Assembly: GCA_031292515.1 (NCBI GenBank)
Contig: JARLGZ010000068.1
Location: forward strand, 62,001 to 126,000
Length of the DNA stretch: 64,000 nt
Source of the DNA: Puia sp.
Lineage (GTDB): Bacteria; Bacteroidota; Bacteroidia; Chitinophagales; Chitinophagaceae
Reading direction: 5' to 3'
Below, in pieces: positions 40,516 to 48,789 of the stretch; within the stretch, counting starts at the first letter, position 1; each line of letters begins with the position of its first letter. The notes below the pieces were generated by a model. The model made no database searches and was not told where the DNA came from. It worked only from the letters and a program-made list of their open reading frames with translations. Position numbers and translations under genes: made by a program.

Positions 40516-40594
40516 TCAGCCGCCAATTTACTAACAATTAAAGGCATAGCAAAATCATGCGGATTCCGGGTGGCTTTTCGGAACGTTGTATCTG

Positions 40595-40939
40595 TTATAG
40601 CCTGTTCCCTTCTTTGGGAAAGACGATCCATGGTTTGAAGCGTTTGGCTTCTTCGAAGTCCATGGAGGCATAAGTGATAATGATGACGATATCGCCTACG
40701 GCTCCGTGTCTGGCTGCCGGGCCGTTTAGGCAACAAACTCCCGACCCTCTTTTGCCTTTTATGAGGTAAGTCTCTATACGTGAACCATTGTTTACATTTA
40801 CGACCTGGACTTTTTCATTCCCGATCATATTGGCCGCGTCCATCAAGTCTTCGTCCAGGGTCAGGCTGCCCACATAATTCAGATTTGCTTCCGTAATCGA
40901 AGCACGATGTACTTTGGATTTCAGGATGGAGATTTGCAT
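40595..40939 (-). CDS. panD: Aspartate 1-decarboxylase PanD
   Basis: PanD makes beta-alanine for pantothenate. The 114-residue proenzyme contains the self-cleavage site Gly24-Ser25 ([11 protein letters not shown]), from which the pyruvoyl cofactor forms, plus [17 protein letters not shown], which is typical of the family. Start ATG 40939 ([13 protein letters not shown]) fits other PanD proteins; the frame extends to 40969. It lies 87 bases downstream of panC on the same strand, and its own -7 element TACATTTG is at 40976-40969 on the minus strand. Confidence 0.96.
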   Translation of the reverse strand: MQISILKSKVHRASITEANLNYVGSLTLDEDLMDAANMIGNEKVQVVNVNNGSRIETYLIKGKRGSGVCCLNGPAARHGAVGDIVIIITYASMDFEEAKRFKPWIVFPKEGNRL

Positions 40940-40968
40940 GAGCGTTCCTTTGTTTTTAAAAAGGGGCA

Positions 40969-40976
40969 CAAATGTA
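40969..40976 (-). promoter_or_regulatory. -7 promoter element of panD
   Basis: The minus strand reads TACATTTG, the same octamer as at mutS2, 29 bases before the panD ATG. Confidence 0.45.
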
Positions 40977-41026
40977 ACAATTCCTTCCGAGTTAAGTTCA
41001 GATAGGGGGAGATGGGCGTCACGGCT

Positions 41027-41881
41027 TCAGTTTTCCGGGGTCAGCGACATATTGTCGATCAGCCTCACTTCCCCCAAAAAGGCCGCTATCAGGGCCACCA
41101 GCGGTTGGTTGCCGTCCCACCGGGTGACTTTCTCCAGGGTATCGGCATCGGCTATTTCCACATAATCGATCCGGAAGCCACGCTCCTGTAACCGGCTGAC
41201 CGCCTGTTGCGTCAGGTCTCCCAGCTCACCCGGCCGGCAATTTTCCTTCAGGAACAGCAGGGTCTGAAAAATGGCCTTTGCCTGTTCCCTTTGTTCCGCG
41301 GATAAGCGCATGTTCCGGCTGCTCATCGCCAGTCCGCCTGCTTCGCGCAGCGTAGGACAGGGGTGCAGGATGGTGTCGGACCCCATCAGCGTCAAAAGCC
41401 GCTTTACCACCATACATTGCTGATAATCCTTTCGTCCCATGAACAGGTGCCGGGGGCGGACCCTGTCCAGCAGGCGTCGCATGACCTGGCAGACCCCCTG
41501 GAAATGCCCGGGCCGGTAATGTCCATCCAGCACGGTCTCCAGGTATCCCAGATCATATCTTTCCAGCCCGGAAATCCCTGTGGGGTAAAGGTCGCCGGCC
41601 CCCGGCAGAAACAACACATCCGTACCCGCCCTTTCCAGCAAAAGGATGTCATTTTCGAGTGTAATGGGATATTTCTGGAAGTCCTTGGGATCATTGAACT
41701 GTGTCGGGTTGACAAAAATGCTGCAAACCGTGGATAAGGAGGTTTTCTTTGACATATCAATAAGTGATATATGTCCCGGGTGGAGCGCTCCCATCGTGGG
41801 CACGAAGCCGACGGACCTGTCTTCCTGTCTCTGTCCGGCCAGCCATACCGCGAGGTCTTCGGATCTCTTGAATAAAATCAT
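41027..41881 (-). CDS. panC: Pantothenate synthetase PanC
   Basis: PanC joins pantoate and beta-alanine using ATP. The 284-residue protein has PTMGALHPGHISLI (HxGH), FVNPTQF, GRKDYQQCMVVKRL and SSRNMRLS in the expected order. With panD downstream it makes a two-gene pantothenate unit; panB is not in the window. Divergent from the glycogen-synthase-like gene, a neighbourhood I recall from other Bacteroidota. Confidence 0.97.
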   Translation of the reverse strand: MILFKRSEDLAVWLAGQRQEDRSVGFVPTMGALHPGHISLIDMSKKTSLSTVCSIFVNPTQFNDPKDFQKYPITLENDILLLERAGTDVLFLPGAGDLYPTGISGLERYDLGYLETVLDGHYRPGHFQGVCQVMRRLLDRVRPRHLFMGRKDYQQCMVVKRLLTLMGSDTILHPCPTLREAGGLAMSSRNMRLSAEQREQAKAIFQTLLFLKENCRPGELGDLTQQAVSRLQERGFRIDYVEIADADTLEKVTRWDGNQPLVALIAAFLGEVRLIDNMSLTPEN

Positions 41882-41942
41882 CTTTTTTGGGTTTTATAAG
41901 CGTCTAACGCGGCCACAGCGCTTATTTCAACAAAAAATAGCA

Positions 41943-41950
41943 TAACTTTG
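41943..41950 (+). promoter_or_regulatory. -7 promoter element of the glycogen-synthase-like gene
   Basis: TAACTTTG matches TAnnTTTG, 43 bases before the ATG at 41994; the same octamer precedes ccmE. Confidence 0.45.
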
Positions 41951-41993
41951 CAAACTATTTTGGGTGGGCTACCCTAATTAATTACGTGTAATA

Positions 41994-42806
41994 ATGCTAA
42001 CAAAGAAAAGGATTTTATTCGTTGCCAACGAAATGTCTCCCTATTTAGAGATGACTGAGTTTGCGGAAATTGTGAATAAACTGGCGATTAAATCGAATGA
42101 AGGGGGCTTTGAGGTCCGCTGTATCATGCCCCGCTTTGGAGTGATTAACGAAAGGCGTCATCGCCTGCACGAAGTGGTCCGGTTATCAGGTATAAACGTA
42201 TCGGTGGACAATGACGATTATCCCCTGCAAATCAAGGTGGCTTCCCTGCCCAATGCCCGTCTGCAGGTTTATTTCCTGGATAACGAAGACCTGTTTAAGA
42301 GAAAGTTCATTTTCAGTGACGAACAGGACAAATGGTATGATGACAATGGTCTCCGGTCCGTTTTCTACTGCAAGGGAGCGCTGGAAACGGTAAAAAAATT
42401 CGGCTGGCCCCCGGATGTGATCCATTGCAGCGGCTGGATGACGGGTCTGGTGCCTCTCTACCTGAAGACGGTCTATAAGAAGGAGCCGGTATTCGCGCAC
42501 AGCAAGGTGGTCTACACGATCGGGCAGAATACGTTCAAGGAGAAGCTGGGGGCCGATTTTCTGAAGCTGGCGAACATACACGCCAATATCAAGGAGAAGG
42601 ACCTGGAACCTTATAAGGACAGCAACAATACGGCCATGTTCCGCGGCGGCGCTTTTTATGCCGATGCCATCACCTTTGGGGCGGACAAGGTGGAAAAGAA
42701 ACTGACGGAGGAATTCGCTAAGGCGAGGGCTAAAAAGGTGTTGTCTTTCAATGCGGAATCCGATTTAACGGATTATTTGCAATTGTATACGGATCTGACA
42801 AAATAA
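41994..42806 (+). CDS. Glycogen/starch synthase-like GT5 N-terminal domain protein
   Basis: The 270-residue protein matches only the N-terminal (GT5) half of glycogen synthase: ILFVANEMSPY at the start, then DVIHCSGWMTGLVPLYLK and VVYTIGQNTFKEKL. It lacks the C-terminal GT1 half, and the ADP-glucose-binding KTGGLADV motif is replaced by LEMTEFAEIV (residues 18-27). It therefore probably is not an active glycogen synthase; a binding or regulatory role is possible. Start ATG 41994. The gene is not obviously broken: there are no internal stops and it has its own promoter. Confidence 0.8.
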   Translation: MLTKKRILFVANEMSPYLEMTEFAEIVNKLAIKSNEGGFEVRCIMPRFGVINERRHRLHEVVRLSGINVSVDNDDYPLQIKVASLPNARLQVYFLDNEDLFKRKFIFSDEQDKWYDDNGLRSVFYCKGALETVKKFGWPPDVIHCSGWMTGLVPLYLKTVYKKEPVFAHSKVVYTIGQNTFKEKLGADFLKLANIHANIKEKDLEPYKDSNNTAMFRGGAFYADAITFGADKVEKKLTEEFAKARAKKVLSFNAESDLTDYLQLYTDLTK

Positions 42807-42813
42807 CCATCTT

Positions 42814-42847
42814 TTTGCAGAAAATTTCGTCGCAGCTATTATCTTTG
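42814..42847 (+). promoter_or_regulatory. metK promoter
   Basis: TTTG (42814-42817) and TATCTTTG (42840-42847), 22 bases apart, form a -33/-7 pair, 54 bases before the metK ATG. I looked for a SAM riboswitch in the 95-base spacer and saw none. Confidence 0.55.
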
Positions 42848-42901
42848 CCCCGCGAAAGCAGTAGTCCCATTTAATTCGTCAATAAATCTATTATTACAGT
42901 C

Positions 42902-44155
42902 ATGCCTTATTTATTTACATCTGAAAGCGTTTCAGAAGGTCATCCAGACAAAGTGGCCGACCAGATATCCGATGCATTGATAGACAATTTTCTTGCCTTC
43001 GATCCCCAGTCGAAAGTGGCTTGTGAGACGCTTGTAACGACAGGGCAGGTAGTCCTGGCGGGAGAAGTAAAATCGAAGGCATACCTCGATGTACAGGAGA
43101 TTGCCCGCGGCGTCATCCGGAAGATCGGATACACCAAGAGCGAATACATGTTCGAGGCGAATTCCTGCGGTATCATTTCCGCGATCCACGAGCAGTCAGC
43201 GGATATCAACCAGGGCGTGGACAGGAAGAAAAAAGAAGAACAGGGAGCCGGCGACCAGGGGATGATGTTCGGATATGCGAGCAACGAGACCGATGACTAT
43301 ATGCCGCTGGCGCTCGATCTGGCTCATAAGATCCTGCTCGAACTGGCTGTTTTGAGAAGGGAGAACAAGGCGATCAAATATCTTCGCCCCGATGCAAAGA
43401 GCCAGGTGACCCTGGAATACGATGATAATAATAAGCCCGTGCGGATAGATGCCATCGTCGTATCCACGCAGCATGACGACTTCGACACGGAAACAAAGAT
43501 GCAGGCGCAGATAAAAAAAGACATCGTCGAAATCCTGATCCCCCGTGTAAAGGCAAAATATAAGAAATACGCCCGTCTTTTTAACGATAAGATAAAGTAT
43601 CATATCAACCCCACCGGCAAGTTCGTGATCGGCGGCCCTCATGGCGATACGGGTCTGACGGGCCGTAAGATCATCGTAGATACCTATGGTGGTAAAGGCG
43701 CACATGGCGGCGGCGCATTCAGCGGTAAAGATCCTTCCAAAGTGGATCGCTCCGCGGCTTATGCTACCCGTCATATCGCGAAGAACCTCGTTGCGGCCGG
43801 AGTCTGTGACGAAGTGCTGGTGCAGGTGTCTTATGCTATCGGCGTAGCGGAACCGACCAGCATCAATGTCAACACCTATGGTACGGCCAAGGTGAAAATG
43901 ACGGATGCGAAGATCGCAAAGATCGTGACCGAGCTGTTCGATATGCGTCCTTATTTTATCGAGACCCGGCTGAAGCTGCGCAACCCCATCTACAGTGAGA
44001 CCGCTGCATATGGTCATATGGGTCGCAAGCCGGAAACCGTCGTAAAGACTTTCACCTCGCCCAATGGAAAAGAGATCAGGAAGAAGGTGGACCTCTTCAC
44101 GTGGGAAAAGCTCGATTATGTTCCGAAGGTGAAGAAAGCATTCGGTATTAAATAA
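42902..44155 (+). CDS. metK: S-adenosylmethionine synthase
   Basis: MetK makes SAM from methionine and ATP. The 417-residue protein starts [21 protein letters not shown] and has the [12 protein letters not shown] nucleotide-binding motif and the [17 protein letters not shown]-loop-like motif near 270-285, all hallmarks of the family. It is slightly longer than the E. coli enzyme owing to small inserts. It has a clear promoter upstream and a strong terminator downstream, so it is probably a single-gene unit. Confidence 0.98.
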   Translation: MPYLFTSESVSEGHPDKVADQISDALIDNFLAFDPQSKVACETLVTTGQVVLAGEVKSKAYLDVQEIARGVIRKIGYTKSEYMFEANSCGIISAIHEQSADINQGVDRKKKEEQGAGDQGMMFGYASNETDDYMPLALDLAHKILLELAVLRRENKAIKYLRPDAKSQVTLEYDDNNKPVRIDAIVVSTQHDDFDTETKMQAQIKKDIVEILIPRVKAKYKKYARLFNDKIKYHINPTGKFVIGGPHGDTGLTGRKIIVDTYGGKGAHGGGAFSGKDPSKVDRSAAYATRHIAKNLVAAGVCDEVLVQVSYAIGVAEPTSINVNTYGTAKVKMTDAKIAKIVTELFDMRPYFIETRLKLRNPIYSETAAYGHMGRKPETVVKTFTSPNGKEIRKKVDLFTWEKLDYVPKVKKAFGIK

Positions 44156-44205
44156 TTGCAGGCACCGGTCTTTTTTGCGAAAGCAGGATGCCGGTCACAA
44201 AAGAG

Positions 44206-44229
44206 TCCCGCCCTGAGGCGGGATTTTTT
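44206..44229 (+). terminator. Rho-independent terminator after metK
   Basis: A perfect 7-bp GC-rich stem, TCCCGCC (44206-44212) with GGCGGGA (44217-44223), has a 4-base loop and is followed directly by six T (44224-44229). It lies 50 bases after the metK stop. Confidence 0.9.
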
Positions 44230-44236
44230 ATTTTTG
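44229..44236 (+). promoter_or_regulatory. -7 promoter element abutting the metK terminator
   Basis: TATTTTTG matches TAnnTTTG and begins at the last T of the metK terminator tract, so the downstream operon could start there. The 160-base leader to 44405 holds drifted direct copies of GACAAGACAAACA (around 44356 and 44383) and a 16-codon ORF (44262-44312) that I do not claim as a gene. Confidence 0.4.
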
Positions 44237-44404
44237 CAACGGGTTTATGACGCATGGGGCTATGAGCAAGGACCTCCGGGCAAAGAACTATGAGGAATAT
44301 CCCGGAAGGTAGCAACCAGGATTTCGGGTTTTACAAGACACCGTTTTTCGGAGCTGACAAGACAAACAGCCGATGGCGGTCCGACAAGACAAACAAAAAA
44401 ACAG

Positions 44405-44995
44405 ATGAGAGAAACACGACATCCTTTGGGCGAGACGAAAAATCCCTGGAAGATCCTTTCCGAGAAGAATGTGTATGAGAACAAGTGGATCGGGCTGACG
44501 GAATACCAGGTAATCAATCCCGGCGGCGGGGAAGGGATTTATGGAAAGGTCAGCTTTAAAAATATTGCCGTAGGAGTATTGCCCCTCGATGAGGATTTCA
44601 ATACTTACCTGGTCGGGCAGTTCCGTTTTCCACTGGATGAATACAGCTGGGAGATCCCGGAAGGGGGCGGTGAGCCGCATGAGGATCCGCTCGAATCCGC
44701 CAGGCGCGAATTGATGGAAGAGACCGGGCTGGCAGCCAGCCGGTGGGACCTGATCCTGAAAATGCACCTGTCCAATTCCGTGTCCGATGAAAAGGCGCTT
44801 CTCTACCTGGCCCGCGGGCTGGAACAACACACGGCCATGCCGGAAGAGACGGAGAAACTTGCGGTCCGTAAATTGCCTTTCGAAGAAGCGTACCGGATGG
44901 TAGAAGAGGGACAGATCACGGATTCCATGTCTGTCGCCTGTATCCTGAAAGTCAAATTGATGTTTGAGAAAGGAGAAATCCGGCGGCACGGATAA
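44405..44995 (+). CDS. NUDIX hydrolase
   Basis: The 196-residue protein has a fully conserved Nudix box (G, five residues, Glu, seven residues, RELMEETGL) within EIPEGGGEPHEDPLESARREL, so it should bind divalent metal and cleave a nucleoside-diphosphate-linked substrate, probably of the ADP-sugar or ADP-ribose type given the general layout. It is the first gene of a co-directional run with rlmB (17 bases downstream). The N-terminal 15 residues before NPWKILSEKNVYEN are weakly supported, and the true start could be slightly later. Confidence 0.88.
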   Translation: MRETRHPLGETKNPWKILSEKNVYENKWIGLTEYQVINPGGGEGIYGKVSFKNIAVGVLPLDEDFNTYLVGQFRFPLDEYSWEIPEGGGEPHEDPLESARRELMEETGLAASRWDLILKMHLSNSVSDEKALLYLARGLEQHTAMPEETEKLAVRKLPFEEAYRMVEEGQITDSMSVACILKVKLMFEKGEIRRHG

Positions 44996-45012
44996 AATCA
45001 GAAACAGATACG

Positions 45013-45750
45013 ATGAAGAAATCTTCTCTTATAATCGGACGGCAGACCCTGATCGAAGCGTTGCGATCGGGCAGGGCTGTGGACAAGATATTGTTTCAGC
45101 GGAATGTGACCGGCGACACGATCGAAGAGATCCGTCAGCTGGCGCGCGAGCATGCCGTTCCCATACAGATGGTGCCGCCCGAAAAACTGTCGTCACTTAC
45201 AAAGGCCAATCACCAGGGGGTAGTGGCTTTTGCAGGCCTGGTGCAATACCTGGACCTGCAACAGGTCATCGATCATGTCGTGGCGGCGGGTGGCATTCCT
45301 TTGTTCATCATGCTGGATGGGGTTACGGACGTCCGCAATATCGGGGCCATCGCCCGGAGTGCGGTCTGTTGCGGGGCGCAAGCCCTGATCATCCCGGATA
45401 AAGGTGTCGGGGCGCTGAACGAGGAGGCCATGAAGTCGTCTGCAGGCGCCCTGGAGATCATTCATGTCTGCCGGGTAAACAGCCTGCTCAAGGCGGTGGA
45501 CAGCCTACACCTCAACGGGATCAAGGTCTTCACCAGCGAAACCGGCGCGCAGAAGAAAGTCTTCGAACTGGAACTCTCCGAGCCTTGTTGTATCGTCATG
45601 GGGAGCGAAGACAAAGGTGTACAGCCCTATATGAGCAAGGCTGCCGATGAGCATTTCATCATTCCGATGGCCGCCGGGTTCGATTCGTTTAATGTGTCGG
45701 TCGCTGCCGGTATCATTTTGTACGAAGCCATGAAGAGCCGGCTGTCCTAA
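45013..45750 (+). CDS. rlmB: 23S rRNA 2'-O-methyltransferase RlmB (TrmH/SpoU family)
   Basis: RlmB methylates the ribose of a conserved guanosine in 23S rRNA using SAM. The 245-residue protein has the N-terminal substrate-binding domain (IIGRQTLIEAL) and the knotted SPOUT domain with motifs DGVTDVRNIGAIARSA, VMGSEDKGV and IPMAAGFDSFNVSVAAG. Start ATG 45013. It lies between the NUDIX gene and the HMG-CoA-lyase gene, with gaps of 17 and 13 bases. Confidence 0.93.
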   Translation: MKKSSLIIGRQTLIEALRSGRAVDKILFQRNVTGDTIEEIRQLAREHAVPIQMVPPEKLSSLTKANHQGVVAFAGLVQYLDLQQVIDHVVAAGGIPLFIMLDGVTDVRNIGAIARSAVCCGAQALIIPDKGVGALNEEAMKSSAGALEIIHVCRVNSLLKAVDSLHLNGIKVFTSETGAQKKVFELELSEPCCIVMGSEDKGVQPYMSKAADEHFIIPMAAGFDSFNVSVAAGIILYEAMKSRLS

Positions 45751-45763
45751 AATTATTATTGCC

Positions 45764-46708
45764 ATGAGCCCATTGCACAGACCACGACCTTCGCAACCCC
45801 AGGCTGTATCCGGCAAGGACATGCCTTTCAGCGCCGGTCTGCCGGTCACGCTTGTCGAATGTCCCCGCGATGCGATACAGGGATGGCATGAGCTAATCCC
45901 GACGGAAAAAAAGATACGCTATCTCAACGCCCTGTTGAAGGTGGGATTTGCCGTGCTGGATTTCGGCAGTTTTGTGTCTCCGAAGCTCATACCCCAGATG
46001 GCGGACACCCACCAGGTATTAGCCGGTCTCCGTTGGCAGGACAGTGCCACCCGGCTGCTGGCTATCGTGGCGAATTTCCGGGGCGCGGAGGAAGCAGCTT
46101 CGCTGGAAGGGGTCTCCTGTCTGGGCTACCCTTTTTCCATCTCGGAGACCTTTCAGCTTCGAAACGCCAATAAGAGTATCGAAGGCTCCCTGGCCACCGT
46201 CGAAGAGATATCGGAGCTTTGTATAAAAAGAGAAAAGCAGCTGGTTGTCTATCTTTCGATGGGATTCGGCAATCCCTATGGCGATCCCTGGTCGGAAGAG
46301 ATCGTATTCGAGTGGGCGGACGCGCTGGCGCGTCTGGGGATAAAAACCTTGTCCCTTGCCGACACCGTCGGGCTTGCGACCCCGGAGCAGGTGTTTTCCG
46401 TTACGGACTACCTGGTGAGGCAATTACCCGGCCATACCATCGGCGTGCATCTGCATTCCACGCCCCACAACCGGAAGGCTAAAATCGACGCGGCGTTACA
46501 GGCGGGTTGCCGAAGGTTTGACGGCGCGCTGAAAGGCATTGGCGGTTGTCCGATGGCGGGAGACGAGCTGGTAGGCAATATGAACATGGAGTGGATGATC
46601 TCCTATTTTCGGGAGCTTCACGAGGCGGGATATCCGCATCTGTTGGGAAGACTGGATGAGGGGGCCCTGGAGGAGAGCCTCCGGCTGGCTTCGGAAATCT
46701 TCGTATGA
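45764..46708 (+). CDS. Hydroxymethylglutaryl-CoA lyase
   Basis: HMG-CoA lyase splits HMG-CoA to acetoacetate and acetyl-CoA, the last step of leucine breakdown. The 314-residue TIM-barrel protein has the catalytic Arg-Asp pair in ECPRDAIQGW, the metal histidines in GVHLHSTPHN and the active-site cysteine loop GIGGCPMAG. The first ~25 residues (SPLHRPRPSQPQ) look like a non-conserved tail; the true start could be MPFSAG a little later. The stop TGA is followed by 20-bp repeats leading into the next gene. Confidence 0.92.
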   Translation: MSPLHRPRPSQPQAVSGKDMPFSAGLPVTLVECPRDAIQGWHELIPTEKKIRYLNALLKVGFAVLDFGSFVSPKLIPQMADTHQVLAGLRWQDSATRLLAIVANFRGAEEAASLEGVSCLGYPFSISETFQLRNANKSIEGSLATVEEISELCIKREKQLVVYLSMGFGNPYGDPWSEEIVFEWADALARLGIKTLSLADTVGLATPEQVFSVTDYLVRQLPGHTIGVHLHSTPHNRKAKIDAALQAGCRRFDGALKGIGGCPMAGDELVGNMNMEWMISYFRELHEAGYPHLLGRLDEGALEESLRLASEIFV

Positions 46709-46721
46709 TCCGGATCCTGGC

Positions 46722-46781
46722 GCCGAACTTCGATCACGGGAAGCCGGACTTCGATTACGGGCGCTGAACTTCGATTAAATG
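46722..46781. repeat. Three ~20-bp repeats, the last covering the GSCFA start codon
   Basis: Copies lie at 46722-46740, 46743-46761 and 46763-46781 around GCCGAACTTCGATTACGGG. The third ends in ATG, which is the start codon of the GSCFA gene (46779). The array fills the spacer after the HMG-CoA-lyase stop. Confidence 0.85.
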
Positions 46782-47852
46782 ATTCAATGCATGGAATTTC
46801 AACTTCCGATACAAATCCCGTCGTTGCCGTCTCCCATCCGTTATGGGGACAAAATCCTGCTGACGGGTTCCTGTTTTACCGAACATATCGGCAACCAGCT
46901 CCATGATTGGAAGTTCGATACGCTCCAAAATCCCCATGGCATCGTCTTCGACCCGGCAAGCGTCGCATCGGGCCTGGTCTCCTATATTGAAGACCGCCGG
47001 TATACCGCCGGGGACCTCGTCTTCTTCAACGAACTCTGGCAGAGCTGGCAGCATCACAGCGTTTTTTCCGGCACAGACCGAGGGGAAGTGCTGGACCGTA
47101 TCAACCGGTCACAGGCTCGTGCACATTCGTTTTTGAGAGAGGCGAGATGGCTGATCATTACGCTGGGGACTTCCTTCTCCTACCGGCTGTCCGGTTCCTT
47201 TTCCGGGCTTTTGCCGGGTGAGGCCGCTTATTCAGAATCGGGCCGGGAACACCGCCCGGCTTACCCGGTAGCCAATTGCCACCGTGCTCCCGCGCAGGCA
47301 TTTACAAAGCATCTGATGTCGATCGAAGAGATCCATTCCGTGCTGGACAATTGTCTCCACCGGCTGTTCAGTTTCAACCCGGCTATCGAGGTGATCTTTA
47401 CCATCAGCCCCGTCCGGCATATCCGGGACGGTGTAGTGGAAAATAACCGGAGCAAGGCGCGGCTGATAGAATCGGTACACCACCTGGTCAACAAATTCGA
47501 CCGGATCTGGTATTTTCCGGCCTATGAGCTGGTCGTCGACGTGTTGAGGGACTATCGTTTCTATGACCTCGATATGGTACATCCCAACTACCAGGCCACC
47601 CATTTTGTCCTGGACAAATTCACCCGGCATTTTATCGACGGGTCTTCGCAGCAGCTGGTCGAAGAGATCAAAAAAATTGTCATTGCCCGCAGGCACAGGG
47701 CCCTGCATCCCGATACCCTCGCACACAAGCGCTTTTTAGAGGACTATCGCAGGAAGACCGGGGAGATCGCGGCCCGTTATCCGATGCTCGACTTCCGGGA
47801 GGAACTGGCCTGGTTCGCCGGGGAAGCAGGGGAACATGAGTCCGGGGGCTGA
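46779..47852 (+). CDS. GSCFA-domain protein
   Basis: The 357-residue protein carries the motif that names the family, GSCFTEHIG (residues 30-38), followed by NPHGIVFDP, LIITLGTSFSYRL, FTISPVRHIRDG and FYDLDMVHPNYQATH. GSCFA proteins are GDSL/SGNH-hydrolase-like, with Ser31 and a C-terminal D-x-x-H (DMVHP) as plausible catalytic residues; substrates are unknown. No signal peptide is seen. Start ATG 46779 lies within the third copy of a spacer repeat; Met5 is an alternative start. Confidence 0.9.
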   Translation: MIQCMEFQLPIQIPSLPSPIRYGDKILLTGSCFTEHIGNQLHDWKFDTLQNPHGIVFDPASVASGLVSYIEDRRYTAGDLVFFNELWQSWQHHSVFSGTDRGEVLDRINRSQARAHSFLREARWLIITLGTSFSYRLSGSFSGLLPGEAAYSESGREHRPAYPVANCHRAPAQAFTKHLMSIEEIHSVLDNCLHRLFSFNPAIEVIFTISPVRHIRDGVVENNRSKARLIESVHHLVNKFDRIWYFPAYELVVDVLRDYRFYDLDMVHPNYQATHFVLDKFTRHFIDGSSQQLVEEIKKIVIARRHRALHPDTLAHKRFLEDYRRKTGEIAARYPMLDFREELAWFAGEAGEHESGG

Positions 47853-47926
47853 AGAGGGGGTGGGTTTGTGAAGCAACCGTACCTGGCGTTCTGCCAGCCG
47901 ATCAATATCGATTTAATTTTTGCGCT

Positions 47927-48649
47927 ATGTCTGCATCATTTCCCACACAGGCTGCGGCCATCCTGGATTTCTACCGGAAACTCCGTCCCGGTTTTACGAT
48001 GGCGGATGGCATCTCCATCATGAATCCTTACCGGGAGCCGGAAACCTGGCGACTGGCCAGCCGGTTTTATGAGAAATTCTATGCGGACAGCCGTCCTCGT
48101 GGATATGTCTTCGGCATCAATCCGGGGAGGTTCGGCGCCGGTATCACGGGGGTACCATTTACCGATCCCATCCGGTTGCAGGAGAAATGCGGCATTCCCA
48201 ACGACTGGAAGAAGCAGGCGGAACTATCATCGGTTTTCGTGTACCAGATGATCGACGGGTATGGTGGGGTGGATGCTTTTTACGGGCAATTCTATATCAC
48301 AGCCATCTCGCCGCTCGGGTTCGTCCAACAGGGATCCGGGCGAGGACCTGGCAAGAACCTGAACTACTATGACGATAAGGAGCTGGTCCGGGCGATCGAG
48401 CCTTTTGTCGTCCGGTGCATTCGCCGGCAGATGGAGACGATCCCGACCTATTCCACGTGCTACTGTCTGGGCGAGGGAGCCAACTACAAATACTTCAGCC
48501 GGTTAAACGAAAAGCATGGCTTTTTCAGCGAGATCATACCGTTGCCGCATCCGCGTTGGGTCATGCAGTACCGGCGAAAGCGGGTACCGGAATATGTGGA
48601 AGAATATGTCGGGAAGCTGCGAAAGCTTACGGACGGCAAACCCCGGTAA
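47927..48649 (+). CDS. SMUG2-type uracil-DNA glycosylase family protein
   Basis: SMUG2 proteins (DUF4918) belong to the uracil-DNA-glycosylase superfamily and remove deaminated bases such as uracil or xanthine. The 240-residue product has the family's active-site segment FGINPGRFGAGITGVPFTDP and the DNA-intercalation/His motif PLPHPRWVMQYRR near the C-terminus. Start ATG 47927 (MSASFPTQAAAIL). It is the last gene of the 44405-48649 run. Base-excision repair is the likely role. Confidence 0.9.
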   Translation: MSASFPTQAAAILDFYRKLRPGFTMADGISIMNPYREPETWRLASRFYEKFYADSRPRGYVFGINPGRFGAGITGVPFTDPIRLQEKCGIPNDWKKQAELSSVFVYQMIDGYGGVDAFYGQFYITAISPLGFVQQGSGRGPGKNLNYYDDKELVRAIEPFVVRCIRRQMETIPTYSTCYCLGEGANYKYFSRLNEKHGFFSEIIPLPHPRWVMQYRRKRVPEYVEEYVGKLRKLTDGKPR

Positions 48650-48734
48650 ATGTGGGTTAAGAGAAGGCTGTTGTAAAGTCGCTTGCCGTATTCTGCCGAG
48701 GTCTGGTGTTAATGTATCTTGCCAGTATACCCTG

Positions 48735-48789
48735 TTAATGTGTTCTGTTAGCGTATCCTGTTTAATGTATCCTGTTTAATGTATCCTGT
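48735..48789. repeat. 14-bp-period repeats including the miaE stop codon
   Basis: The core TTTAATGTATCCTG and relatives recur about every 14 bases. On the minus strand each carries TAA. The copy at 48778-48776 is the miaE stop; the next TAAs start at 48764, 48750 and 48737, so stops fall in all three frames. Confidence 0.85.

Noticed and set aside
41994-42806. Frameshifted full-length glycogen synthase
   Set aside because: The sequence after 42806 is a promoter spacer and metK; no GT1 domain remnant is present in any frame, so the short protein is not a recent truncation.
42807-42901. SAM riboswitch before metK
   Set aside because: The 95-base spacer is taken up by a -33/-7 promoter and shows no conserved riboswitch stem or pseudoknot sequence that I can recognise.
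44262-44312. 16-codon ORF as a leader peptide of the NUDIX operon
   Set aside because: No regulatory amino-acid run and no alternative hairpins; too short to support.
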